Counted from the first letter of the stretch, positions 8,683 to 19,140 are shown. The stretch: 21,944 nucleotides of DNA from Phialocephala subalpina (GCA_900073065.1 FJOG01000052.1:199887-221830), one strand, 5' to 3'. Numbers and translations are program-made. The notes: a model not told the origin generated them from the letters alone.

Positions 8683-9631
8683 ATGCAGTTCTCAGTCATC
8701 GCTCTCACCGCCATCATGGCTGGACAGACACTTGCCGGTATGTCATCATCTCCTACCCTCAGTCTCCAAGCTAGCTCAGGACATTCACTAACATCCACCA
8801 CAGCCCCAATTTTCAATACTCTTCGAGATTACGTATCCGCTAGAGACTCATTCAAACCTCGCGACATTGCCGACGACGTAGAAGCAACACGCGGTAAATT
8901 AACAAGCAGAGCATCATCGAGCTCAAGTGGCTCAGTCTGCAAAGAGGCAAGACGATGAAGGTACCTCATCGGAGGATGATCTACCTATTTCTGATGCTCC
9001 GTCATTTGACGACAATTCATCGAGCGGCGAGGGTGAGGGAACTGCAAATTTAGCTGCAAGGCAAGACGACGAGAGCTCATCATCGGACGGAGGGGATGAT
9101 CTGCCAGTCCCCAAAGCTCCGATATTCGATGACGACGAGCCTGCGGGTGAAGATGTCTATACTCGAGATATATCTACTAGACAGAACGCTGCTGCAGGAA
9201 CCGCTGCTGGAGGTTCCTCGAGCTCAGGAGCCGGAATCTCACTACCTATTCCTAAACTCCCAACTGTTACTGGCGCTAATTCGGGATCTGGAAATACGGT
9301 TGGAGGTTCAGCGGGTATGGTTCCTGCGAGAGCTAAGAATGAGGCTTCAAGATTACTTGTCCTGCATCACATGTTTGGTTCCGACTTCAGAATGTTGGCT
9401 CGGGTCAAGATCTCCCGATGCCAAAGTTACACAACCTCACGTCGGTACAACTCCTTTCATTGGATCGTTCGATGTTACGTTGTTTTTGTGTACTGTTGGA
9501 AACCGGAAGGTGATGATCTACTGTGCCACTGTCACCCCGCGATGATCGTCCATAGGTGCAGAAATGCGGGGTACAGCACACGAAGGTGGCACTTGGATTT
9601 GTTGCAACTCATGAATACGAGACAGCCTTAG
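8683..9631 (+). CDS. Secreted acidic repeat protein with Kex2-type sites (KEP/RiPP-like candidate)
   Basis: Residues 1-18 (MQFSVIALTAIMAGQTLA) form a signal peptide. Favoured exons are 8683-8737, 8804-8877 and 8936-9631, giving 274 residues. Intron 1 (8738-8803, GTATGT, CTAAC branch) is secure. Intron 2 (8878-8935, phase 0) is needed to change frame, but other donors or a frameshift are possible. Exon 3 has near-repeats, each starting after a basic residue: KR|QDDEG (Q48), AR|QDDES (Q86), TR|QNAAAG (Q126). Each is followed by Ser/Asp/Glu-rich spacer, then DLPISDAPSFDD, DLPVPKAPIFDD and SLPIPKLPTV. The period is 38-40 residues. This is the architecture of Kex2-processed fungal repeat proteins. 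The last 80 residues look non-protein-like, and another frame near 9405 reads SGQDLPMPKL, so the 3' end may be mis-set or damaged. Confidence 0.6.
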
Positions 9632-9781
9632 TTCTGAACTTGTTTGTATTCGAAAGGCAGATAAAAGCTTCAACGATTCCCCATTATGTTCTGGCCGGTT
9701 CTGTAGTTTCGACTTTCAAGGTATCGACTACACCCAAACTCGAGGTGACTTTTGTTCTGCCTCCAAAAGCCGAAGTCAAAC

Positions 9782-11474
9782 ATGGCGGACAATGCAGTCC
9801 CTGATCACGAGCATGGAGGCCCACGACGTTCATTCCTGCAAAGGAATTTGACAATTCTCTCCACTATTGTGATCGCCCTTGGAGGGTACCAACGTCCCAG
9901 TCTCCTCGCACATTCCGTTACTAACAACTCTACAGAATAACCTTCGGACTCGACACTGGCCTCATTGCAACAACCATCGCCCACGACTCCTTCACCAACT
10001 ACATGTTCGGCCACGGCAAAAAGAACAACCCTCTCCTCGGCGCCATCGTCTCTACCTACTCAGCCGGCAATGTGCTTGGTGGAGTCGGATCAGGATTCAT
10101 CAACAACAAATTCGGTCGTCGCTTTGCCATGACTGTTGCCAGTGTTCTCGCAATCCTTGGAGCCACTATTCAAGCTGCCTCGAATGGTCCGGGGATGATG
10201 ATCGCTGGGCGCATCATTGCAGGATTAGCGACAGGTGTCTTGCTGTCTACGATGCCGATTTATATCTCTGAGATATCGCCGCCAGAAAGAAGAGGTATGT
10301 TGGTTGGTGTACAGGGGATGATTGATGCGATTGGGTTTTGGCTTGCGAATTGGGTTGGTTATGGGTATGCCATCGCCTGCCCCATTGTGAACATTCTTCG
10401 GCTGACTTGAAATGCAGTGGGTCCTTTGCGAAAGGAGACGCTCAGTGGAGGATCCCTTTGGCGATGCAAATTCCTGCCGCTGTTCTGCTACTCATTCTCG
10501 TCCAGTTCCTGCCACAATCTCCTCGATGGTGTAAGTTCCTATTTGCTATCAGCTTTGGATATGCGTACTGACATTATGAAGTGGCGCAGAAAAACCGCAA
10601 CACCGAAGCCAAAGAAGTCCTCGAACGCCTTCATCACGATAAGGGCGAAGCCTTCGTTCTATCCGAGCTCGTCCAAATCACAGCACAAGTCGAAATGGAA
10701 GCAGAAGAGAAGAAATTCCACAGTCTTTTCGAGCTTTTAATCCCTCGTTATGTACGACGATCCGCCACCTCGATGCTTCTCATGGCTTTGACACAGTTTA
10801 CTGGAGCTGGCGTCATTCAAGCGTATCAAGGAATACTATACAGCTCTCTGGGGTTCAGTGGGAGTACTGTTCTTTTGATTAGTGGATGTTACGGGATCAT
10901 GGGCGTCATTGGCCAAGCTTTGAATCTCTGGCTCGTTGCTGATAAATGGCCTCGTGTTCGAACTTTGGTTATCGGATGCATAGTCCTAGCCTGCGAACTC
11001 TCAATTCTCATGGCCCTCTCCGCCAAATACGGTCACGGCGGAAACCTAGCCGGCGCCTCAGCAGGCATCGCATTCATATTCATCTTCTCCGCCTCCTACG
11101 CCCTCTTCTTCAACAGCACAACCTACATCGTGGCCGCTGAAGTCCTTCCCCAACACCTGCGCTCATACGGCATGGGCGTTGCGTTCGCATGTCAAGGAAT
11201 CAGTTCTCTTTGGCTTGGACAGATTACGCCGATTGCGTTTGCGGCTATTACGTGGAGATTTTATGCTGTTTTTATTGGATTCATGTTGGTTAGTGCTGCG
11301 GTGATTTGGTGGGGGATGCCGGAGACGTATAATATGACGCTTGAGGAGGTGGCGGAGAGGTTTGGGGATAAGGTTGTTGCGGGGAGGATGGAGGATATTA
11401 TGATGATGTCTGAGAAGGGAGTTGTCGGGGGAGAGCATGAGCATGTGGAAGAGGTGAGGGGTGTTGGTCCTTGA
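9782..11474 (+). CDS. MFS sugar transporter
   Basis: Four exons, 9782-9885, 9936-10364, 10418-10530 and 10582-11474, with 50-53 bp GT-AG introns that have CTAAC or CTGAC branch sites; splicing gives 512 residues with no break. Sugar-porter signatures appear in order: GLDTGLIATT in helix 1, NKFGRRFAM in the 2-3 loop, PIYISEISPPERRGMLVGVQ after helix 4, PQSPRWL at the end of helix 6 (the PESPR motif), a hydrophobic second half with TTYIVAAEVLP, and PETYNMTLEEVAERF at the C-terminus (the PETKG-like motif). It should lie in the plasma membrane and move a hexose or related polyol or acid by proton symport; the substrate cannot be read from sequence. It is convergent with the HET gene, 159 bases away. 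The ATG at 9782 is chosen because it directly precedes the cytosolic N-terminus. Confidence 0.92.
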
Positions 11475-11633
11475 AAGATCGATATTTGGACATGGAGAGT
11501 AGGTGGGTTTTTCGAATCGCTGCAGGCATGAGGATCTAGTTTGAGCTTAGCCCTAGAGGCTAGTACTGTTGCAGAACGAAGTTGAAGGTCGCTGCCGAGA
11601 ACTTGGACGCAAGACTCATGGTTGAGTGTACTT

Positions 11634-13827
11634 CTAGATGATGGTGATCATGCGAGGTTCAGCGTCTTTGAACCAGTCTTTGGCTAGTCCCCAACTTTGC
11701 CATCGACCCTTGATCTTGTTGTCCGGTGAGGGGCCTTTGAAATAAGACCAATTGATGTGCCCTATCCCTATCCGACGATACATGCCCGGCCGTCGAGGAT
11801 CATGTTGCAAGATGAGAATATGGCTTGACCATTCCGGATCATTAAAGTCGAAACATTCCTCCTTTCGAATCCTATCCGGCATAACATCCCACAGAAGACC
11901 AGTAGCCTCATCCTCATACCTAGAGATTGTCTCAAACTCAGATTCATAGTCCGGATGTGCCAAACAAACTGTTGATGTCTTCTCACATGCCAAGTACCAC
12001 TGACTCCACTGATACCAACCATCATCCTGTCTCCCTTCCACTTTCGGCAAGCTACAAGCAAGCTTCAATTTGATAGTCCTTGCCAGAACCGTTAAATGCC
12101 CACCCACAAGCTGTCCCGATGCATCACCTTCGGCTCCCAAAGCTTCCACAAAACATATTCTCGCCACATAACGCCTATTGCGCTTCCCTCGAACCGACCA
12201 CGTGCTCGCAATGAACTCGACATTCTTCCTTGACGAGGCCCAGGACCAACTTGGTGCGACATACGCCGGCGACCGCTCACGATCAAACCTCTTCCTGAAC
12301 GCAAACCACAGCAGCATATCTCTCATACCCTCTTTCCAATTCCCAGCAACATAACCGCTCAGTCCATGTTTTTGGAAGTAAGTCGCCAATCCGTTGATGG
12401 CGACAAGTTGGTCCGTCTCGTACGTCAAAGTTCTTTTGCTGTATTCCCTTAGGATATTCATCCACAGCTCCATTAAGTTCGATGTTTGAGTATTGGAGTT
12501 GAAGCTGTCGTGGAAGTCTTGCATGATAGTCTTCGGCTTCATCAATGATATTTTACCGCATTGACAGTCACGACTTTCTCGACATTCCCAGACTAGCTCC
12601 CAAGACGTGTAATGGATTATCCGGCGAGAAAGCAATCGTTCTTGCAATGTCCAGCCTCGAGCGGAGAGGTTCGAGAGCGGGATTGCGAAGCGATTTGAGT
12701 CTACGAAGTGATTGTGGACGAGGTGAAGGAGACCGTAATCGCTGTCCCAGTCCACGAATGCTTTTGGAGACACGGTAAAATGGTCCGGGAGTGAGATTCG
12801 AGTCATGAGAATTGGTTTGTCCTTGCTGGAGGCAAAACAACCTCCTTCGCCGTTCTTGGAATGGTCGGCAGCGATCGTGAGGTATGCTCCGTTGTATATA
12901 TCGAGCATTTTGGATGATTGTTCTTTCCAATCCTCTAGATCGTCTTGGATAATGCATAGAGAATCTATCCAGAGATATGGAATGCCGAGTCTTCTCGTGA
13001 TTGTGACTGCATCTTGAAATGTCTTTGACAGTTCTTCCCATTGGATAGAATTTCGTCGGTGATGGATGGTAGCTTTCGTAGATGTGACCATTGGCGAGAA
13101 GCCCCAGCAGTGGCTCAGAGCGATGTATGAGCCGAGTTCGCCTTCGCTTTCATGGAGGCGAAGCCGCCTGATCTGTTTTGGTTAGATTATTGGACAGCAA
13201 AATGTTGTAAAGTCCAGGTACCTTCCTTGGACCAACGCTGCCCTGCCCAACGTCCAGAACCCTTTTCGGAAGCGGACTAAGTCCAGGCTGGGCGCATGAA
13301 TGTCGTTTCTCACAAACCTGAATGCACTTTTCAAGCCACTCAAAGCTTTCCGTGGATGCAGTGTGCTTGTGAATTGTGTTCACTCCTGGAAATGCGGTGC
13401 AAAATTTGAGTTGTCCTAGCCAATTAGCAAATTTCCCAAGACCACACGTTGTCCTCTCACCAGAACCCTGATAAATCGTTCCATGACCAGGTGCAAAGAT
13501 CTCCTGCTTATCCCCAATCTCGAAATGTCCATTGCCGTACCAGACTTTGACCACGACGTCGTTGAACGCATTATCTGCACAATACCTTGTGTGTCTCAAG
13601 GCATGGTAAAGATATGAACAAGTTGTGCAGCCTCTATTGGAAGCTCTGCGCAAGGCTTCAATGGTCGTTTCGAGAATAGGATCGCACGCACTCGGAATTT
13701 TCGAAAGGAACAAGGGCGGAACAACAAATTTCAAAGCTTTTCTGGCCATAGCTTCAACGCAAGTACCAGGATTGCAGCTTATGTGAAGCCTCGTACAAAG
13801 ACATAATCGATTGCTATGCGATGCCAT
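11634..13827 (-). CDS. HET-domain (heterokaryon incompatibility) protein
   Basis: Two exons on the minus strand, 13827-13222 and 13172-11634, joined in phase across a 49-bp intron (GTACCT, CTAAC branch, CAG), giving 714 residues. The HET domain (about 205-370) has its three blocks: YIALSHCWG (218-226), IPYLWIDSLCIIQDD (266-280) with the usual aromatic-Asp-Cys core, and GWTLQERLLSRRIIHYTS further on. The N-terminal 200 residues include a Cys pattern (LCLC, SCNPGTC, CTTC) common ahead of HET domains. No NACHT or WD repeats follow. Such proteins take part in allorecognition and regulated cell death of fungal hyphae. The start at 13827 was preferred; an in-frame ATG at 13998 would add 57 residues of unusual composition. 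The frame is intact. Confidence 0.9.
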
Positions 13828-14066
13828 GGTAGTAAGGCCGGCGCCTAGCACTTTATCAGCAAAACGACGAGGTTTTGAGTTGCACGTGCCTTCGAGGCTT
13901 TGCCACAAAAAACAGATAGGCAAGATGGAGATCAGCTTCCTCCAATAGATCAAGGGCCTAGCCCAGTAGCTGCATGCTGCAGAAGCCTGCTTAGTCACGT
14001 GCTGACATGGGGGCCGAATACCGAGACGTCTATCGTATAACTTTTATTATTTACCTAGCCCTATTG

Positions 14067-15609
14067 CTACCAAGATTCGTGAACATGCTTCGCCTTCTGG
14101 TCGCCATTCTGGCTGATTTCATCCTCAACCATCTTAAATTCGTTGGAGACCATGATACCCTTTGACGGTCGATTCGTAGGCGTTCCTGGCCCCGCATAAA
14201 CCTCCAAATTCTGCATCTTCACATTATTGACAATCTGTTCCTCGCTCTCGCTGAATGACAAGTTGTCGGTAACATGCGTGGGTTTTCGACGTACACCAGG
14301 CCCAGAGGACCCACCGCCGCCCTCGCCGATGGTTCGAAAGCCCGATGGATGCTTGGATGCCGTCCCAGTCGAAGAGAGCGCACTGCCGAATAGTGGTTTC
14401 AACCATGTCTTGAGTAGGGGGAATATCATTGGGAGGTTGGTAGTGACCACCGAGACGAATGCTTCCCGCGTGCCCCACTCACCAGCGAGCTGTGCACCGT
14501 GGATGGGATCCTGTTGATTGAGTAAAGTCAGAAAAATGTTCCTTATTGGGGGAGATAGGAGGGCAGCAGATAGAGGGTATCCTATGGCACCGCCGAGACT
14601 TACCGTTATAACGAAGATGGTCTTTAGAAGCGAGCAGACAAGGACAAACACGCCCGCGCCGAGCACAAAAGTGGCGGCAAGCTTCTTCACGAGTTTCAGG
14701 CTCGTTCCCCAAAGCATGGGAAGGGGAACCATGAGGAGGTAGATATCGGTGACCACACTCGAGGCGAATGTGACCCATACGATCGGGCGGGCCACAGCGC
14801 CCTGGCAGGCGTCTAGAAGACCGTCAGCAGCGGTAGGAGCAATAACAAAACAAGTCTGAAGACCTACTGCCTGGATCCGGATTGATCTGCCAGTATTTGG
14901 AGAAGGGTTGGCAGGATCCATAGATAGTTATGACTGATGCGACAAAAGTCAAACCGACGAGCCCAAATCCGATCCAGATGCGAACGCGGAAATAGTTGCT
15001 GAGGCCTTCCTGTCAAGTAAACAAATCAGTAACCGGACAGACTTAGGTAGGGATCAGGGTCGTCCGAGCATACCATGAGTCTAATGTAGAAGACAAGCAC
15101 GGCCATCTTGAGCGTGCAGATCAAGCACACATAAGTGGTCCAGCCCACGACCTGGATTTTGGAGCCAAATACTCTAAAAAGCGGTTCGTCATCATGTCCT
15201 GCGGCCACTTCGTTTTCGGTCAGGGACGTACCGGAGCTGGTATTCTGTAGAATCGGGGGACAATGCCGCTCGTTCGCTGTCCGTCATGGCATTGTTTGCG
15301 AGACCTTGGCCGTGATTGACTGCGAAATACGCCAGAGTCGATTGCGTGGTGTAGAGCAACTGCGGAGTGTTAGCAGTGGTGGAAGCTGATGGGAAATCGT
15401 GGGGAGGATCTTGTGATACGCACAATGGCAAGCCACACGATAAAGTCGTCTGCTCGAAGGTCTCTGATGCCAACAGCCTTCACTCGAGCATACGTCCGGA
15501 GAATGGTCACGAGGACGCCAAATGCATAGAGCGTCCACAACTCGGTATTGAATGTGGCTAGGGCTGCTGCCATTGCTGCAGCGGCAGCCTGGGCGGCGGA
15601 GTCGGACAT
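14067..15609 (-). CDS. Fungal rhodopsin-like seven-helix membrane protein (SAT4-like family)
   Basis: Six exons on the minus strand: 15609-15424, 15359-15232, 15173-15074, 15009-14868, 14812-14604, 14510-14067, giving 402 residues. All introns are GT-AG. The family pattern is clear: TYARVKAVGIRDLRADDFIVW, then LLYTTQSTLAYF, VFGSKIQVVGWTTYV, FYIRLM-EGLSNYFRVRIWIG, GSCQPFSKYWQINPDPG-NACQ, VTDIYLLMVPLPMLW, and WGTREAFVSVVTTNLPMIFP. A Gly/Ser-rich cytosolic tail of about 100 residues follows. The family (PF20684-type rhodopsin domain) is widespread in plant-associated and saprotrophic fungi; its ligand and role are mostly unknown and no retinal-binding lysine should be assumed. Intron 5 (14603-14511, 93 bp) has no stop and a length divisible by three, so it could be retained in frame. 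The start is the ATG of MSDSAAQ; one at 15663 adds 18 residues. Confidence 0.9.
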
Positions 15610-16017
15610 CGTGATCGCCAAACAAGTTGCTGTGTTGAAAACCGATAATCCAAGCTGTGGCAATGTGGGAGGGTTCTCAGATTTGTAAAGTCCCGGGACA
15701 GGCGCCGTAGGTGATATAGCACTCTGTCCCCCATGGAGTTGAAGGAATCTTTTATCAATGCTCTAATAGTCGTCGTCGAGCGTCCGTGGTTGTCTGCACC
15801 GAGAGAGAATTCAGGGCCGCAAACTTTTGCACAAGGATATGAAACATTTTGCAGGGAAGTTTGTGACAGACGTCTTGCTTTGGTCGAAAGTTTAAATCTC
15901 TTGGGAATAATTCATCGGATCTGTAGATAGTGGCGTCAGGCCCGCTTCTTATCGGCTCTCGTGGCTGTTTATCAGTATATTTTCCAATTCAGAAATGATT
16001 TACCTCTCCGATCTTAG

Positions 16018-16135
16018 AAAAAAATAATTGTACAGTCTTACTTCAACAAAATGTCGTACAATTATTCACACTCGTGTTTTGCGAAGAGTTTCGAACTCCT
16101 GAGCCAAGCGAGTAGCTATCCGGATTGAGCCAATG
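16018..16135 (-). ncRNA. Possible Pol III unit: tRNA-like boxes, hairpin, oligo-T
   Basis: Read on the minus strand, an A-box-like TGGCTCAATCCGG (about 16129-16117) is followed by a B-box-like GAGTTCGAAACTC (about 16099-16087) that closes into a T-arm (AGGAG/CTCTT around a TTCGAAA loop). The stretch between is too short for an anticodon arm and no acceptor stem forms, so it is not a working tRNA. Downstream, AATAATTGTAC (16066-16056) pairs perfectly with GTACAATTATT (16033-16023) across 22 bases, running into seven T (16024-16018), a Pol III terminator. This could be a tRNA-derived SINE fragment, a small Pol III RNA, or coincidence. Confidence 0.3.
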
Positions 16136-16328
16136 CCAGGAGGAGCAATCCGGGCGGGCAAGCGAGCGCCACGGAAATTAGCACAAAATTACTTGGATGC
16201 AAGCTCTATCCCAGTATTATCGGGAGCTGCATGTAATTCAAGGATCCCTCTCGGAAAGAGGCCGACGGTGGGTCAACCAGCGGGCGTTCATACTGTCTAG
16301 GGCAACACCTGCGGATTGAAGGATTCAC

Positions 16329-16353
16329 TATACTTTACGAAGTACAAAGTATA
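16329..16353. repeat. 8-bp perfect hairpin with TACGAAGTAC spacer
   Basis: TATACTTT (16329-16336) and AAAGTATA (16346-16353) are perfect inverted repeats with a 9-base spacer ACGAAGTAC. The word TACGAAGTAC recurs at 19138-19147, and CTTTGTACTTTG lies near 19358. This is probably a dispersed short repeat and not a gene feature. Confidence 0.4.
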
Positions 16354-17060
16354 TGCCAGCATTGGACAATAATGCTTATTCGGATACGCGGGGGCAGCAT
16401 TCATCATGGACCCCTCATGCGAGTGAAAACTGTGTGGTTGTTATTGTTGGGAGTACCCTCGTAAACGGTAGTTGTCCTTACATGGCTGTTTTGCTTCACC
16501 TCATCCTAGGACTGGTGGTGCTTGATCTCCAACAGGTGCGGGTGGCTTTTGTCGTTTGTGGACAACCTTAATCTTGCTGACCATTCAAGAATCAAGAATC
16601 TCCCGCAAAGGCCGTGCGCGTAAGGACACCCTCGCGTATATACTTCTTTACGTGCATATATTGACCCGGCAGGCGGGGCCTTCCTCCAGTTTCCACGAGA
16701 AAAGAATGCACGCCTTCCCGTCCGCCACACCTGCCCGATCAAGGTGTTTCTATCCGAAATGTCCCTGCGAAGGATTCGGGAGTAAACTTACGCGAGCGGC
16801 GAGTGGGAGCTCCCCTCACGAGTACCGTAGTCAAAATTGACTGATCCGTCCCAGCGCAAGGTAAGAGGACCCGCAGCAATTAATTGAATTACCTGCATCC
16901 AACTACGAGCGCCACGAGGCCCGTAGTTATGACATTACATTTCTTGCAGGACCATATATGTAGGTAGCTCACCCTCCCAGTCCCAGCACCTCACGCACCT
17001 CTCCGGATCCAGGCATTCATTCATTTCTGCTTCTTTCCTCCGCCGCGCCGCACCGCACCG

Positions 17061-18780
17061 ATGCATCACCGTTCCTTGCAGGTCGCCGCTCTCTTGGCGT
17101 GGGCGGCAGCCGTTGCCTGTCGGAACGTCCAACCGGTCTTTGCCCCCACTCTCGAGGCACGTGGGGATTGCGACGATGCAGGCGATGTGAACTACACCCA
17201 GCTGGCGACGAAGCTCTCCGCGACTGCCCAGATCTACCTGCCAGGCTCCGACCTCTTCGATGATGCCGTGGCTCGCTGGTCCAACCTGAGCACCCCCGTG
17301 GCAAACGTTGTCGTTGTTCCTAGCACCGAACATGACATCGTCGAGACGGTGAGGCTCCTCTCCGATATTCAGTCTCAGGTAACAGCTTGCTGACTTATCT
17401 TCCTTTAGGTCAACTTCGCAAACCAGAACTCGCTGCCTTTTCTGACCACCAACGGTTTTCATGGATCGATCACTACGCTGGGGAAAATGACCCATGGCAT
17501 CGAAATCCATATGAGCCAGCTGAATAGTATCTCCATCGCTACAGATGGGAAGACGGCCACCATTGGCGGTGGAGTGTTGTCCCACAACCTCACAGACACG
17601 CTTTGGGCGGCAGGAAAACAGACAGGTGAGCACGTGATGAATTCTTGTTCTACAGTATAGGGGACTAATCTCGAGAGACAGTGACGGGAACATGTGAATG
17701 TGTGAGCTATCTGGGTCCCGGCCTGGGAGGTGGTCACGGATGGCTTCAGGGTCGCTACGGACTCGTCTCGGACCAATTCGTGTCCATGAATGTCGTCCTG
17801 GCCAATGGCAGCTTGATCACAGTCGATGAGAACTCGGAACTCTTCTGGGCCATGAAGGGCGCTGGTCACAACTTTGGAATCGTTACTTCGATGACTTCAA
17901 AAATCTATGACATTCAGCACCCCAACTATGCCATGGAGACGCTCATCTTTAGCGGCGATCAGGTCGAGGCTGTCTACGAAGTCGCCAATGAGCAGTGGCT
18001 TACAAACGGCAAAACTATGCCCGTAGATCTCATCAACTGGTCGTATTGGTACTTCGATCCTACCACTGATGCGGAAAAGGTAAGTGCAGAATCCATGAAC
18101 ATGCAGATAATTCGTCCAAATTCTAACCACCATTTTCACAGCCTGTCATCGCAATGTACCTCATCCAAGAAGGAGTGAACACCGTCAATACAACTTACAC
18201 TCAGCCGTTCCTCGACCTCGGACCCCTCTCCAACTCATCTTTATCAGGAACCTATCGCGATCTAGCTGCCTGGACCGGCATCTCCCTCGACTCCACACCC
18301 TGCGCCAAGACCGGAAACGCCAACCCCCGCTTCCCCATCTATCTCAAGTCCTACAACACCACCGCCCAAGGCCTAGTCTACGATCTCTTCAAACAAGCCA
18401 CAACAAACGCATCCACACCCTTCAGCAACGCACTCTTCATGTTCGAAGGCTACTCCCAACAGGGCGTAAAAGCCATCAACGACGACGCAACAGCTTTCGC
18501 CTACCGAGCAGATAACCTTCTCGTCGCGCCGCTCCTGACCTACACGCCTAACGGACCGGCTCTCGACGAGGTGGCCTATAAGCTCGGGAATCAGATTCGT
18601 CAGGTTCTTTATGAGGGTAGTGGAGAGACGAGTTTGAATACGTATGTTAACTATGCTTATGGTGATGAGACGGCGCGGGCGTGGTATGGAAGTGAGGCGT
18701 GGAGGCAGGAGCGGTTGCATGCTTTGAAGGAGGGGTTTGATCCGACTGGTAAGTTTAGCTTTTATGCGCCGATTGCGTGA
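17061..18780 (+). CDS. Secreted FAD-linked oxidase, berberine-bridge-enzyme (VAO) family
   Basis: Four exons, 17061-17348, 17409-17625, 17682-18079 and 18142-18780, with 56-62 bp GT-AG introns, giving 513 residues. Residues 1-19 (MHHRSLQVAALLAWAAAVA) are a signal peptide. The FAD-binding PCMH fold follows: VVVVPSTEHDIVETV, then PFLTTNGFHGS with His114 at the usual 8-alpha-histidyl position, IGGGVL, and GTCECVSYLGPGLGGGHGWL, where Cys173 or Cys175 may give a second (cysteinyl) FAD bond. The substrate domain ends in the BBE C-terminal motif YVNYAYGDE (from 469) and GFDPTGKFSFYAPI. Such enzymes oxidise alcohols, sugars or alkaloid-like substrates with O2; the substrate is unknown. The first intron was placed at 17349, which shortens the exon and restores the family spacing. 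The gene is more GC-rich than its flanks, codes cleanly and is intact. Confidence 0.92.
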
Positions 18781-18899
18781 TAGGTGTAGCTATTATTGGG
18801 AAATTAAAATATCAACTTGTAATATTTACCTAATAAACTCGCTCTTATTGCCCGTCTACAAGCTGTTGGCTTGTGTATTTTGACTTACCACCCCTTCCT

Positions 18900-19140
18900 G
18901 TACTTGCCATGTTCAGAAGTCTGTCCATGTGCCTGGCTAGTTCCTAGAACACAGCTTCAACTTTCGGCAGCGAAAGAGGCCCAAGTTCTTTGGGTCTTTC
19001 AGCAGTTGGACTACCGAAATTTTTTTTTTTGCAATGCAGCGATAATCGAGGGTTTTTCAATGCAGTTTCATTAGGGAATATTGGAACCCTTGCGGCTTCT
19101 GCCTAAGGCACATGGACAGACTTCTGGATATGGCGAGTAC
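18900..19140. mobile_element. MITE-like element with about 35-bp terminal inverted repeats
   Basis: The left end holds CAGAAGTCTGTCCATGTGCC plus T (18914-18934), and its exact reverse complement lies at 19106-19126. The match extends outward to GTACTTGCCATGTT (18900-18913) against GTACTCGCCATATC on the other end, with only three differences, all transitions. The 170-base interior has no coding capacity but includes an 11-T run and two copies of CAATGCAG. A non-autonomous DNA transposon about 241 bp long is the simplest reading. I could not identify a clean target-site duplication. Confidence 0.65.

Larger units (their letters stand above)
15610..17060. other. 1.45-kb intergenic region
   Basis: Divergent promoter space between the rhodopsin-like gene (-) and the FAD oxidase (+). 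No protein gene seen. It holds a tRNA-like/hairpin unit (16018-16135), a small hairpin (16329-16353), and just before the oxidase a TATA-like ATATATG at 16954-16960 and a C/T-rich leader (about 16970-17060). A 7-base inverted pair AACTACG...CGTAGTT lies near 16900-16930. Confidence 0.45.

Noticed and set aside
16081..16135. A functional tRNA gene on the minus strand
   Set aside because: A and B boxes and a T-arm are visible, but there is no room for a full anticodon arm and variable loop, and the acceptor ends do not pair. Kept only as a possible tRNA-derived unit.
16935..17693. 252-codon minus-strand frame opposite the FAD oxidase
   Set aside because: It lies antisense to exons 1-2 of a clear gene, includes its promoter, and its text (many Arg, His and Cys) is typical of a reverse-strand shadow in GC-rich coding DNA.
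8683..18780. A secondary-metabolite biosynthetic cluster
   Set aside because: An FAD oxidase, a transporter and a dead LaeA-like methyltransferase are present, but no backbone enzyme (PKS, NRPS, terpene synthase, DMATS) or cluster regulator is seen in the window.
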